A stretch of DNA of 64,000 bases from 9FT-COMBO-48-23 sp963754385 (GTDB taxonomy: Bacteria; Chloroflexota; Dehalococcoidia; GIF9; UBA5629): positions 124,001 through 188,000 of the forward strand of contig CAVWGE010000003.1 of assembly GCA_963754385.1 (NCBI GenBank), written 5' to 3'. Positions within the stretch are counted from its first letter, which is position 1. Each line of letters starts with the position of its first letter. Shown piece by piece: positions 41,831 to 50,802 of the stretch. The position numbers were made by a program, and so were the translations under genes. The notes under the pieces were generated by a model. That model worked only from the letters and a program-made list of their open reading frames with translations. It was not told where the DNA came from and ran no database searches.

Positions 41831-43381
41831 TTATTTTACTACAATTTGTGCCGGGTCAGTGACAGCTATCATCGGCCCACCGCCAATCGGTGCTGCCGTT
41901 ATTTTTCCGGTTACGCTGATAGTTTTGCCTTTGTAACTATCAGGATCAACTGGCCAGTTCAATCCGTCTTTGATTGCTACGCCCACGCCTACTCCCATGC
42001 CACCTCCTAGGAAGAGAACTACCTCAGGAGGTGCAAAAGTCTTCACGTCCATGATTTCACCGGTTACTGTGACATTTTCATTAAAATGGTTTTTGGCATC
42101 TTTCCAATCTATTTCCGGTCCCGATGGAAGTGGTGTAGATGGTGTAGCAGGTTGGGTTCCAGTTGGTGCTGGTTTTGATGCTGGTTCAGGCCTTGGATAA
42201 ACCAACGACTTTGTTTTGAGGTTATCAGGCCATACGAGCTCCAGTTCTCCATTCTGCCATTGAATCACACTCGGAACTGGGTCAATTCGTGCGCCGTTTT
42301 CACGGAATTTGATTTGACCCATAACAGTCATGGTATTTGAAGCAGCTATGGCATCCCTTAGCTTTTCTCTGTCCAGTGTGCCAGCCCTTTCAATTGCATC
42401 AGCTATCAACTGGATAGAAGCATAACAAGGCCCGGCAGCAATATGAGTATTGGTACCATACTTAGCCTTGTACGCAGCATTAAGTTCATCAACTCCAGGA
42501 AATTTAAATGCTGGGTGCCAATCAGGACATCCTATTACGTATTCACCCATTGGACCAAGCCCCGACCAACCCGGGTCATCTGCGCCTCTGATGCATGCCA
42601 TTGCCTTCGGGTTAAAACCAAGTTCCTTACTTTGCTTTACAATGGTAATGGCATCAGGAGTGTTAGGGCCAGAGAAGAGCACCTCGGCACCAGCTTTTTT
42701 TGCATCGTTTATAAGTGGACTTAGGTCCGGAGCCATCGTTGCATATTGTCCACGATAAACTATATTAACACCCCGGGCAGCGGCGTCTTGTTTGACAAAA
42801 TTCATCAATTCTATAACAAAGGGGAACTGCTCCTCCAAAAGAGCCCATTTTGTCGGCTTATTGCCATTGAGACTATCAAAAAGATCGAGTACTGCAACCG
42901 CTACATCTGAGTTCAACTTACCAATGGTAAACCAGTATCTGTAGCCACTCTGACTTAGCAAATCTATCGTCATCTGAGAGACTACCACGGGCATTTTATT
43001 CTTTTCGAAGATCTCAGCCGCTGCAGAAATCAAGGTAGTACCAGTAGCAATAGCCACGTTATATTGTGAGTTTAGTGCTTCAGCGCGGGCAACAGCCTTC
43101 TCTGGGTCAGACTCCATGTCCAGGAGGACCAGTTCCAAGGGTATCTTTTTATCAAATTCCTTGACATAGACGCCACCATCCTGGTTAATCTTTGCTACAG
43201 CTAATTCGTAGCCATTTTTCGCTGGCTGTCCAACAGCAGCATCAAACCCGGTCAGAGAGATTAAAACGCCAACCTTAATGGTTGCAGGAGCTGTTGGTGC
43301 TGCTGGTTGTTTGGCGCAGCCGCTTATGACCAAGCTAGCCACCACCATTACCAATAAAAGAACAAAACCTACTTTTTTCAA
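41831..43381 (-). CDS. livK: Liv-type substrate-binding lipoprotein fused to a C-terminal OB-fold-like domain
   Basis: The start is probably TTG 43381, giving MKKVGFVLLLVMVVASLV and lipobox VISGC with GGGGGGA spaced 7 bp ahead; the ATG at 43399 adds six residues inside the ribosome site. Residues about 30-395 are a Peripla_BP_6 receptor (IKVGVLISLTGFDAAVGQPAKNG). After a Pro/Ser/Thr-rich linker (SKPAPTGTQPATPSTPLPSG) there is an extra about 95-residue domain (VTVTGEIMDVKTF ... GKTISVTGKIT) resembling a tRNA_anti/OB-fold-like module. Such an extension is unusual for these receptors. The ligand is unknown. Confidence 0.85.
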   Translation of the reverse strand: MKKVGFVLLLVMVVASLVISGCAKQPAAPTAPATIKVGVLISLTGFDAAVGQPAKNGYELAVAKINQDGGVYVKEFDKKIPLELVLLDMESDPEKAVARAEALNSQYNVAIATGTTLISAAAEIFEKNKMPVVVSQMTIDLLSQSGYRYWFTIGKLNSDVAVAVLDLFDSLNGNKPTKWALLEEQFPFVIELMNFVKQDAAARGVNIVYRGQYATMAPDLSPLINDAKKAGAEVLFSGPNTPDAITIVKQSKELGFNPKAMACIRGADDPGWSGLGPMGEYVIGCPDWHPAFKFPGVDELNAAYKAKYGTNTHIAAGPCYASIQLIADAIERAGTLDREKLRDAIAASNTMTVMGQIKFRENGARIDPVPSVIQWQNGELELVWPDNLKTKSLVYPRPEPASKPAPTGTQPATPSTPLPSGPEIDWKDAKNHFNENVTVTGEIMDVKTFAPPEVVLFLGGGMGVGVGVAIKDGLNWPVDPDSYKGKTISVTGKITAAPIGGGPMIAVTDPAQIVVK

Positions 43382-43399
43382 TTCATTTCCCCCCTTCAT

Positions 43400-43535
43400 A
43401 TTTTTCTTTGATAACCACGGATTATTTGAACTTTAAAATATCTTGAATATATCACCCCCTCATTATTTATTTTGGTCACTATCCCTTCATAACAAGTATT
43501 CATAGAATTGAAACAGGCGTATTTTATAATGGTAA
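43400..43535. other. Upstream region of livK (second system)
   Basis: AT-rich region expected to hold the operon promoter. No single promoter stands out by eye. Confidence 0.4.
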
Positions 43536-43738
43536 TGCTAAGATGGGGTATCTTGGGTTACCATGAATTGGGGAGGTTAGGCATAGGTTGCACGTAGCGG
43601 TTTGCCACCAAGGAGGAGCAACAATAATGAAAAACTTAATCCTACTAGCCACAGTCCCCATAATATTCTGGATAATCCTACTCATTATTCAGGACATACC
43701 CTCATAGAATGGCACCCTTGGAGTACCCCATCTTAGCA
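43536..43738. repeat. 203-bp element with 15-bp perfect terminal inverted repeats (MITE-like)
   Basis: TGCTAAGATGGGGTA at 43536-43550 and its exact complement at 43724-43738. The interior holds a 26-codon ORF with a strong ribosome site. No transposase is inside. It may be a small non-autonomous element or a regulatory long-range hairpin between the two divergent operons. Confidence 0.55.
43627..43707 (+). CDS. 26-aa hydrophobic membrane peptide
   Basis: ATG 43627 follows AAGGAGGAG by about 8-10 bp. The peptide starts MKNLILLATV, is almost wholly hydrophobic, and ends QDIPS, consistent with a single membrane helix like small stress or transporter-linked peptides or type I toxins. It lies inside the 203-bp inverted-repeat element. 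Translation is inferred from the ribosome site only. Confidence 0.45.
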   Translation: MKNLILLATVPIIFWIILLIIQDIPS

Positions 43739-43833
43739 GTATTTATCATCATACCCTTACCTGCTGTCAAGGGATGGTTGCCCTATATTATGGAACTCAT
43801 TACGCTACCGTCATAGACGTCGATGTTGACGTC

Positions 43834-43852
43834 GTAACATGGTATATGTTAC
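43834..43852. promoter_or_regulatory. Possible operator for the MarR-type regulator
   Basis: Perfect 7-bp inverted repeat GTAACAT-GGTAT-ATGTTAC, 23 bp before the -35 of the marR gene. The size and symmetry suit a winged-helix dimer. Binding is inferred. Confidence 0.4.
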
Positions 43853-43874
43853 CATTATAGCATCTATTCTGGTA

Positions 43875-43904
43875 TTGTCAATACCTTGTTTGGTAGGCTA
43901 TTAT
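43875..43904 (+). promoter_or_regulatory. Possible promoter of the marR gene
   Basis: TTGTCA at 43875-43880, 18-bp spacer, TATTAT at 43899-43904, about 90 bp before the start codon. Confidence 0.45.
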
Positions 43905-43996
43905 TAATCGAAAACTGAAAGCATATACCTAAAAAGTCATGTATTGTAATCATTTTAATTTTTTTAGTACAATGATTCAACTATATCCAAAAGCCA

Positions 43997-44485
43997 ATGG
44001 GAAAAAACACTAGAAATAATAAGAACTTCAAGCTAGATACCTATACTCGCAACCTCTTTGTCCTCTTCGATCAAACTAGAGATACACTTATTCGTGCCGT
44101 TGAGCTTGAGCTTAAACAGTCTAAAACTAACTTCGCTCAGTGCCATATTTTCTATGTGCTTACACAGGAAAAAAATGGGATTACCCAAAGTGATTTGTCA
44201 AAATGGCTTCTTAGAAATCTAAACACTGTCTCCACTCTGATAAATAAAATGGAAAAAGAAGGAGTGGTTAAAAAGACCAAAAACAAGGAAGACGGCAAAG
44301 TGTATATTACGTTAACCCAAAAAGGTTCTGAAGTATGGGATGAGTCAAGTGAGCGCGCTATTTTTTTAACCTTCTCAGCTCTTTCAGAAGAAGAAAAGGA
44401 GAAATTTAAAGTGCTTCTAGAGAAATTGCGGGCTGAAGCGCGCAAGATGCTTGGGCTGGACTTCAAACCCCCGTTCTTACCATAA
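43997..44485 (+). CDS. MarR-family transcriptional regulator
   Basis: 162 aa. Winged-helix region: NFAQCHIFYVLTQEKNGITQSDLSKWLLRNLNTVSTLINKMEKEGVVKKTKNKEDGKVYITLTQKG, read here as helix-turn-helix then wing, with amphipathic dimerisation helices at both ends. MarR proteins usually repress and respond to aromatic or acyl-CoA ligands. It is divergent from the livK operon and upstream of the SDR/CoA block, so it may control either. A palindrome and a promoter precede it. Confidence 0.88.
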   Translation: MGKNTRNNKNFKLDTYTRNLFVLFDQTRDTLIRAVELELKQSKTNFAQCHIFYVLTQEKNGITQSDLSKWLLRNLNTVSTLINKMEKEGVVKKTKNKEDGKVYITLTQKGSEVWDESSERAIFLTFSALSEEEKEKFKVLLEKLRAEARKMLGLDFKPPFLP

Positions 44486-44733
44486 CACAAGGTCGCAGGC
44501 TGTATTGACCTGTTGGGTCAGGACAATATGCTATCAACTCTAGCATAGCTAGAATCCCTTTTATCTTAGGTCGAAAGGATTGGGAAAAGTAAATTAAGGG
44601 AGGTGCCAGACGAGGTCAATATATTAACGCTAGCGGACTAAAGAACGCAATATGGTAAAGGAGATAAATTATTAGGTCTGTGTGGTGTTGCGATGATTAG
44701 GTTACTTATTTGGTTTTAGCTAGGAGGTGTAAT

Positions 44734-45498
44734 ATGGTTGATTTGTTTGATTTAAAAGGTAAAGTAGCTGTAGTAGTTGGTGGCCACGGTGGCATCGGGC
44801 GTGCCCTAGCGTTGGGTCTGGCTGATTTTGGTGCTGATGTTGTTGTTGCAAGCCGCAAGCTTGAATCCTTGGAAAAAGTAGCTGAAGAAATACAGGCTAA
44901 AGACAGGAAAACGCTAGCGATTACTGTAGACGTTGTACAGGAGCGGTCAGTGGCGGATATGGTAGACCGCATCATGAAGGTATTTCCTCGCATTGATGTT
45001 CTAGTGAATGCTGCCGGTGTAGCCATTCGCAAGCCAGCGGAGACCTTCCCTATTGACGAGTGGCAACAAGTCATGGATGTCAATACTCGTGGGACGTGGC
45101 TCTGTTGCCAGTTGGTGGGACGGGTAATGATCAAACAGAAAAGCGGCAAGATCATAAACCTGTCGTCGGTGAGAGGTAGGTATGGCCTCCCTGCAGACTA
45201 CGCGGCTTACTGCGCTAGCAAAGGAGCTGTGGATACCCTGACGCGGACGCTGGCCTGTGAGTGGGCTAAATATAATGTGCTGGTGAATGCAGTTGCACCG
45301 ACTATTGTGGAGACCGAGCTTACCCGTACTGCCCTGGCTGACCCGGAGTACGCTAAGCGGATGAAGTCCCGCATTCCGCTCGGCCACTGGGCAGTGCCTG
45401 AGGATATTGTTGGCGCTACAGTGTTTTTCGCCTCAAGGGCTTCGGATTTCATCACCGGACAGATTCTATATATTGATGGTGGCGTTACTACGTGGTAA
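44734..45498 (+). CDS. Short-chain dehydrogenase/reductase
   Basis: 254 aa from ATG 44734, with AGGAGGTG 5 bp before; the frame upstream is not needed. NAD(P) motif VGGHGGIGRA, NAAG, catalytic SSVRGRYGLPADYAAYCASKG (Tyr-x-x-x-Lys), and APTIVETELT. Probably an alcohol/ketone dehydrogenase of the catabolic block, which runs 44734-50802 on the + strand. About 220 bp separate it from marR. Confidence 0.9.
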   Translation: MVDLFDLKGKVAVVVGGHGGIGRALALGLADFGADVVVASRKLESLEKVAEEIQAKDRKTLAITVDVVQERSVADMVDRIMKVFPRIDVLVNAAGVAIRKPAETFPIDEWQQVMDVNTRGTWLCCQLVGRVMIKQKSGKIINLSSVRGRYGLPADYAAYCASKGAVDTLTRTLACEWAKYNVLVNAVAPTIVETELTRTALADPEYAKRMKSRIPLGHWAVPEDIVGATVFFASRASDFITGQILYIDGGVTTW

Positions 45499-45537
45499 GA
45501 TAAAACCAAATACTCAAAATCTAAGGAGGTATTCATT

Positions 45538-46296
45538 ATGGGAAAGGTTAAACTGGTTGATTTGAGCCACCCTTTCGGTGACAAGGTACCCCTCTGGCCC
45601 TATTTCGCCGATGTCAAAATTGAGCGTATGCATTATCACGCCAAATCAGGAGTATTATCACAGGTGATTACGACAACAATGCACTGTACAACTCACGCTG
45701 ACTCACCGGCTCATGTGTTCGAGGGTGGCATGTTCACCGATGAGATTCCCCTAGAGAAGTACTATGGGACGGGTGTAGTTGTCGACATACCCAAGAAGAA
45801 GTGGGAAAAAATCATGCCGGAGGACCTGGAGAAGGCAAGGCCCAAGATTGAAAAAGGCGATATCGTAATAATTCATACAGGGTGGCATCACTACTGGGGT
45901 GACAGCGCGCAGTATTTCTGCTATTCCCCTGGACTATACAAGGAGGCAGGTGAATGGTTCGTAAAGAAGGGGGTAAAAGCGGTAGGGGTTGACCAACAGG
46001 CTCTAGATCATCCCCTAGCCACAGCTATCGGCCCTCACGGTCCCGGGCCACTGCGACCAGATATATGTGCTGAGTATAAAAGAGTGACTGGACGCGATGT
46101 ATTAGAAGACTTTCCTGAATGGGAGCCCTGCCACAACATTATTATGAGGAATGGCATTATGGGATGGGAGAACGTAGGTGGTGATATTGATCAAGTCCTC
46201 GGTAAAAGGGTAACTATTGCCGGCTTCCCCATCCGCTGGATGAAGGGCGATGGCTCTATTGTGAGAATGGTAGCCATAGTAGAAGAAGGTGACTAG
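45538..46296 (+). CDS. Cyclase-family metal-dependent hydrolase (kynurenine formamidase-like)
   Basis: 252 aa. The family motif HxxxHxDxPxH is present as H49-CTT-H53-A-D55-SPA-H59, which binds a divalent metal. DLSHPFGDKVPLWP at the N-terminus is also typical. Members hydrolyse formyl-kynurenine, isatin or cyclic C-C/C-N bonds, including ring cleavage of cyclic ketones in some families. AAGGAGG precedes the ATG. Context with a 3-hydroxyacyl-CoA dehydrogenase and CoA-transferase suggests opening of a ring or lactam before thioester formation; this is inference. Confidence 0.87.
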   Translation: MGKVKLVDLSHPFGDKVPLWPYFADVKIERMHYHAKSGVLSQVITTTMHCTTHADSPAHVFEGGMFTDEIPLEKYYGTGVVVDIPKKKWEKIMPEDLEKARPKIEKGDIVIIHTGWHHYWGDSAQYFCYSPGLYKEAGEWFVKKGVKAVGVDQQALDHPLATAIGPHGPGPLRPDICAEYKRVTGRDVLEDFPEWEPCHNIIMRNGIMGWENVGGDIDQVLGKRVTIAGFPIRWMKGDGSIVRMVAIVEEGD

Positions 46297-46353
46297 CAAA
46301 CCAGGTTCATAGAGCTTCTGTGAAATCGATAAATACTTATTAAGGGGGGAAAT

Positions 46354-46692
46354 ATGAAAAAGGTTCGTCTAAATGAGGTTAAGACCTATGCAGCGCCGAA
46401 ACATTTTAATATGGTCGCTATGAGGCTTCAAGGTAAGGATGAAACAGGGATTCAGAAATTCTGGGTGGGCCTGTCATACTTCCTCCCTGGAGGTGGAGCT
46501 GAGTGGGCTTACGAAGATTCACCCACAGAAAAGGTTTACTTGGTCTTAGACGGAGAAATTACTGTCAGAAGCAAGACAGAAGAAATAACTTTAGGGCCAA
46601 TGGACTCATTATATGTCGCACCTTTCGAAGGTAGAGAGATCATTAACAAAATCAATAAGCCTGCGACTATGCTAGTAATAATCAGTTGCTAG
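46354..46692 (+). CDS. Single-domain cupin protein
   Basis: 112 aa with one cupin barrel: GGGAEWAYEDSPTEKVYLVLDGEITVRS corresponds to the first cupin motif, though the expected metal-binding histidines are replaced (AEWAYED). LGPMDSLYVAPFEGREI is the second. With so few metal ligands it may be a binding or accessory protein, or use other residues. GGGGGGA precedes the ATG. Co-oriented with its neighbours, probably one operon. Confidence 0.75.
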   Translation: MKKVRLNEVKTYAAPKHFNMVAMRLQGKDETGIQKFWVGLSYFLPGGGAEWAYEDSPTEKVYLVLDGEITVRSKTEEITLGPMDSLYVAPFEGREIINKINKPATMLVIISC

Positions 46693-46722
46693 TTCTATCA
46701 TGACCTAAGGAGGGAGCACTTT

Positions 46723-47676
46723 ATGAAAGCTGAAAAGATCAATCATGTTGCTTTGCTGGGAGCGGGCATGATAGGGCATGGCCTGGCACTGCATTTTGCC
46801 AAGGCTGGTTATCAGGTCTCTTTATACTCCCGTACTCAGCAAACTCTGGACAAAGCCATCGAAAGCATCAAGTCAAATCTCCCCGCCTTACTGCAAGGAC
46901 AAGCTGGCATAGCGGATGAAATAGACAAAATCATAAGCAGGATAAAAACAACCAGGAACCTGAACGAGGCAATTTCAAAGGCTCCGATTATTATCGAATC
47001 GGTGGCCGAGAATCTAAAGATAAAACAGGACTTGTTTAAGGAATTAGATCAGATGTGTCCTAAGGATGTTATTTTAGCCACAAATACTTCAGTAATCAGC
47101 ATAACTGAGATAGCATCTAAAGCCAAGAATAGAAATAGAATCGTTGGAGCACACTTCTGGTTTCCACCATATCTTATTCCCCTGGTTGAAGTGGTAAAGG
47201 GAAAAGATACTTCTGATGAGACAATGGAAATAACCTATCAGTTCATGAAGAAGGCTGGGAAATGTCCCATTAAATGCTTAAAGGATGTTCCAGGATTTGT
47301 AGCTAACCGTCTCCAGCATGCCCTGTGGCGAGAGGCTATCTCAATTGTAGAACATGGTATTGCTGATGCAGCTACTGTTGACGATGCCATTAAGCAAAGT
47401 TTTGGTATCCGGATTGCCGTTCTGGGGCCAATTGAGAATGCCGATATGGTCGGCCTAGATTTGACTCTAGCAATTCACAATACCGTTTTGAAAGATTTAG
47501 AGGCTTCTCCCAACCCCTCACCCCTTTTACGGGACAAAGTAAAGAAAGGTGAACTTGGGTTTAAATCTGGAAAGGGTTTTTATGATAGCTGGACACCAGA
47601 ACGCGTAAAACGTACCAGGGAAAATCTTATGAAATACCTCATTGAATATTCGCGAAGGCAACAGATTAGACCTTAA
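46723..47676 (+). CDS. 3-hydroxyacyl-CoA dehydrogenase
   Basis: 317 aa. N-terminal NAD domain with GAGMIGHG at residues 13-20 and the conserved ATNTSVISI; catalytic H144 (GAHFWFPPYLIPLVE) with E156 as partner. The C-terminal helical domain begins DVPGFVANRLQHALWREA and carries GFKSGKGFYD. It oxidises L-3-hydroxyacyl-CoA to 3-oxoacyl-CoA. Stand-alone size (no hydratase fusion). AAGGAGG 10 bp before the ATG. In this operon its product could feed the CoA-transferase and the BKACE protein. Confidence 0.9.
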   Translation: MKAEKINHVALLGAGMIGHGLALHFAKAGYQVSLYSRTQQTLDKAIESIKSNLPALLQGQAGIADEIDKIISRIKTTRNLNEAISKAPIIIESVAENLKIKQDLFKELDQMCPKDVILATNTSVISITEIASKAKNRNRIVGAHFWFPPYLIPLVEVVKGKDTSDETMEITYQFMKKAGKCPIKCLKDVPGFVANRLQHALWREAISIVEHGIADAATVDDAIKQSFGIRIAVLGPIENADMVGLDLTLAIHNTVLKDLEASPNPSPLLRDKVKKGELGFKSGKGFYDSWTPERVKRTRENLMKYLIEYSRRQQIRP

Positions 47677-47776
47677 ACAACACAATTTGCAATTAGCGCT
47701 TAAGCATAATCACCTCATTTGTAATACTGATTCTTTGAATTAGTCTTACTGCTTTGTGCAAAAGGAGGTAGGCAGA

Positions 47777-48787
47777 ATGGAAGCATTAAAGGAGGGCAAG
47801 GGAGAGCTACTAGGCTGGCATGACCCTGACGAGGCCAGGGATTGGGTGCTTAAGAACAAGTCTCGCGAGCTGAAGGACAAAACAATATCGGCTAAGGAAG
47901 CGGTATCGAGATTTGTTCGTGATGGAGATTTCATCGCCAGCGGCGGTTTTGGACACATCAGAGTGTCTATGGCTATTGTCTATGAAATTATCAGGCAGAA
48001 GAAACGCAACCTGGTCATGGCCGGTAAAACAGCTGTTCACGATCTTGACGTTTTGGTAGGTGCCGGCTGTGTAAACAGGGCAGAGGTAGCCTATTCCTTC
48101 GGGCATGAACTCAGAGGGCTATCTCCAGCCTCCAGAAGAATGGTAGAAAGCGGGCAATGTAAAGTAGTTGCGGAGACCAGCAATGCCGGATATCAATGGC
48201 GATTCCTTGCGGCTATGATGGGCATACCATTTATACCAAGCCGCAATCTGCTGGGTACTGACACGGGTAGTTATAGCTCTTGCAAAGTGGTCAAAGACCC
48301 ATTCAGTGGTAAACCAATCAATTTAATTCCTGCGGCTTATCCCGACGTAGCCTTTATTCACGTCCACCGCTGCGACATTTATGGTAACGCCCAAATAGAT
48401 GCCATCCTTGTGGAAGATTTCGAGCTTTCGAGATGTGCACGAAGGTTAATAATAACCACCGAAGAAATCATCGACAATGAAGTAATTAGAAGAGAGCCCT
48501 GGAAAACAATTATACCCTTTCTTGTAGTAGATGCTGTAGTCGAAGTTCCCTACGGCTCACATCCTTGTGAAATGCCCGGTATGTACTATTACGATGAGGA
48601 GCATATAGCTGAGTGGCTGAGTCTCTCCAAGACTCAGGAAGGCGTGGATACATATTTAAGCAAATTCGTGTTCGGCGTCGACTCTTTCGATGATTATCTG
48701 GAGCTTTGCGGCGGCATAAGAAAGTTGAACTACCTGAAAAGGAGAGAATTTCTTAGAGAGCCAATGGTCGCTCCGTGGCGGAAATAG
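47777..48787 (+). CDS. CoA-transferase, alpha subunit (glutaconate CoA-transferase A-like)
   Basis: 336 aa from ATG 47777, with AAGGAGG 9 bp before. Class I CoA-transferase alpha fold: ISAKEAVSRFVRDGDFIASGGFGHIRVSMAI near the N-terminus, GAGCVNRAEVAYSFGHELRG, and AAYPDVAFIHVHRCDIYGNAQI. It needs the beta subunit encoded 40 bp downstream. The pair transfers CoA between carboxylates, or as IpdAB-like relatives hydrolyses a ring; the intact catalytic Glu in the beta subunit favours transfer. Confidence 0.88.
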   Translation: MEALKEGKGELLGWHDPDEARDWVLKNKSRELKDKTISAKEAVSRFVRDGDFIASGGFGHIRVSMAIVYEIIRQKKRNLVMAGKTAVHDLDVLVGAGCVNRAEVAYSFGHELRGLSPASRRMVESGQCKVVAETSNAGYQWRFLAAMMGIPFIPSRNLLGTDTGSYSSCKVVKDPFSGKPINLIPAAYPDVAFIHVHRCDIYGNAQIDAILVEDFELSRCARRLIITTEEIIDNEVIRREPWKTIIPFLVVDAVVEVPYGSHPCEMPGMYYYDEEHIAEWLSLSKTQEGVDTYLSKFVFGVDSFDDYLELCGGIRKLNYLKRREFLREPMVAPWRK

Positions 48788-48827
48788 ATAGAGTCAAGAA
48801 TTCCCGATAAAGGAAGAATTTAAAAAT

Positions 48828-49607
48828 ATGCTCAGAGAAGGTAAATATAACGTTAGAGAGTTCTTAGCCTTTACTGGCGCAAGTTTATTAGAAGATAAGA
48901 AAACTGTCTTTGTGGGTACAGGATTTCCCATAATAGCTTCCATGTTAGCTCAAAAAACACATGCTCCTAAACTAGTTATAGTATTTGAAGCCGGAGGGTT
49001 AGGACCTTTGCTGCCTGAATTACCTATTTCGGTAGGTGAATCCAGAACCTTTCATAAAGCTGTAGCCGCCTCCAGCATGCACGATGCTATGTCACTTTCA
49101 CAAGCAGGATATATCGATTTTGGTTTCCTGGGTGCCGCTCAGATGGATATGTTTGGCAATATCAACACTACGGTTATAGGCGAGCATGACCTGCCCAAGA
49201 GCCGCTTGCCTGGCAGTGGTGGTGCCAATGACGTAGCCTCCTTCGCACAAAGGCTTATTATCATCATCGCCAAACAATCAAAGAGGACATTCGTGAGCAA
49301 GCTTGATTTCTTGACGACACCGGGGTTCCTTAATGGACCAAATGCCAGAGAGAAAGCAGGATTACCTAAAGGCACGGGCCCTTACAGGGTCATCACGCAG
49401 TTAGGTATCTACGGCTTCGACGAGAGAACGAAAAGGCTCAAGTTAATCTCGTTACATCCTGGAGTCAGCGTTGATGAGGTGATGGAGAATAGTCAATTCG
49501 AAATTATGCTACCAGACAAGATTGAAACAAGCCCTGAACCTACTGATGAGGAGTTGAGAATATTGCGCCAGGAAATAGATCCCGTAGGTATAGTGCTAGG
49601 AAAATAG
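48828..49607 (+). CDS. CoA-transferase, beta subunit (glutaconate CoA-transferase B-like)
   Basis: 259 aa. E54 in VFEAGGLGP sits where the class I family has its catalytic glutamate; IpdB-type ring hydrolases lack it. SVGESRTFHKAV, YIDFGFLGAAQMDMFGNINTTVIG and GSGGANDVASFAQ are conserved family segments. AAAGGAAGAA precedes the ATG. It forms a heteromer with the preceding subunit. The substrate may be glutaconate-like or a 3-oxo acid, given the BKACE gene downstream. Confidence 0.88.
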   Translation: MLREGKYNVREFLAFTGASLLEDKKTVFVGTGFPIIASMLAQKTHAPKLVIVFEAGGLGPLLPELPISVGESRTFHKAVAASSMHDAMSLSQAGYIDFGFLGAAQMDMFGNINTTVIGEHDLPKSRLPGSGGANDVASFAQRLIIIIAKQSKRTFVSKLDFLTTPGFLNGPNAREKAGLPKGTGPYRVITQLGIYGFDERTKRLKLISLHPGVSVDEVMENSQFEIMLPDKIETSPEPTDEELRILRQEIDPVGIVLGK

Positions 49608-49729
49608 TGTGCGAATGCAGCAAAACATACATCTTGGAAAACGTCAAGGAGGCAATAGATAGCTACATTCTCGCCCTTCGTAGCGATGGTCAGGGAAATC
49701 CGGCTGAAAAGAGCCTAATTTTGAGGTGA
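49607..49729 (+). pseudogene. HicB-like antitoxin fragment
   Basis: A 40-codon frame whose middle reads LENVKEAIDSYILALRSDG, the standard helix of HicB/UPF0150 proteins. No complete fold and no HicA partner are present. The rest to 49866 holds nothing recognised besides an AAGGAGG ahead of the next gene. Confidence 0.4.
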
Positions 49730-49866
49730 GGCACGAGGACATAAATGTGGGGAAAAGGAAGTAGCGAAGGAGTCAACAAAAGCTTGAGGGGGTAAATCTA
49801 TGATATGAATATTTATTAAAGAGCATATTGTTGCTAAGTGTTAATAATGTAAGGAGGAATACATAG

Positions 49867-50802
49867 ATGGAGAAACTCATAATAACTGCTGCTCTAACTG
49901 GCAATATCACCCTACCAACGCAGACACCCTATCTGCCGCTTACGCCGCAGCAGATTGCCGAGGAGGCGAAAAGGTGTGCCGATGCCGGTGCGGCTTCGGT
50001 GCATGTCCATGGTAGAGACAAGCAGACCGGCAAACCAACTACTGACCCTGAGGTTTACCGGGAGATTGCCACCCTTATCAAGTCAAAAAGCAATGTTATT
50101 GTCTGCGTAACCACTGGCGGTACGATGGAAATGACGGCGGCGGAAAGGATAAGGGTTGTCCCGGCTCTTAAACCGGAGTTGGCCACATTTAACATGGGTT
50201 CGATCAATTTTTCAATCCATCCCATAGTAGAGCGGTATAAGGACTCGGACTACAAATATCCTTGGGAGAAGGATTTTGCCTCCAGCACCAAAGATTTTAT
50301 CTTCCGGAATACCTTTGGTGATATCGAGCACTTCTGCAAGACCATGAGTGAGAATAATACCAAGCCCGAGCACGAAGCATATGATGTTGGGCATCTGTAT
50401 AACATACAGTATTGTGTCAGGAGAAAGCTTTTGCAGTTCCCTATCTGGCTGCAGTTTGTTACTGGCATTCTGGGTGGGATTGGTTCGGATCTAGAAAATA
50501 TCATGTATATGAAGCAGACCTGTGACCGATTGTTCGGGCCGGAAAACTATAAGTGGTCGGTCATTGGCGCCGGCTATCCAGCCGAGTTCAATGTGGCGAC
50601 CCTATCCATAATGATGGGCGGACATGCTCGTGTAGGTCTGGAAGATAATATTTACGTCAGTAAAGGGGTACTGGCTAAGAGCAATGCCGAGCTTGTGGAG
50701 AAGTTAGTCAGAATCGCCCGAGAGCTTGGCCGGGAGATAGCCACGCCCGACGAAGCCAGGCAGATCCTTGGTCTAAAGGGAAAGGATAAGGTCAACTACT
50801 AA
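49867..50802 (+). CDS. Beta-keto acid cleavage enzyme (BKACE, DUF849)
   Basis: 311 aa. TIM-barrel zinc enzyme that splits a beta-keto acid with acetyl-CoA, giving acetoacetate and a new acyl-CoA. Zinc ligands H46 and H48 in SVHVHGR and E259 in VGLEDN are present, as is the GGT..MTAAERI phosphate-type loop. AAGGAGG precedes the ATG. It ends the + strand block. Its specificity (aminohexanoate, dehydrocarnitine, malonate-like, and so on) cannot be read reliably. As a partner of the dehydrogenase and CoA-transferase it would complete chain shortening. Confidence 0.9.
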   Translation: MEKLIITAALTGNITLPTQTPYLPLTPQQIAEEAKRCADAGAASVHVHGRDKQTGKPTTDPEVYREIATLIKSKSNVIVCVTTGGTMEMTAAERIRVVPALKPELATFNMGSINFSIHPIVERYKDSDYKYPWEKDFASSTKDFIFRNTFGDIEHFCKTMSENNTKPEHEAYDVGHLYNIQYCVRRKLLQFPIWLQFVTGILGGIGSDLENIMYMKQTCDRLFGPENYKWSVIGAGYPAEFNVATLSIMMGGHARVGLEDNIYVSKGVLAKSNAELVEKLVRIARELGREIATPDEARQILGLKGKDKVNY

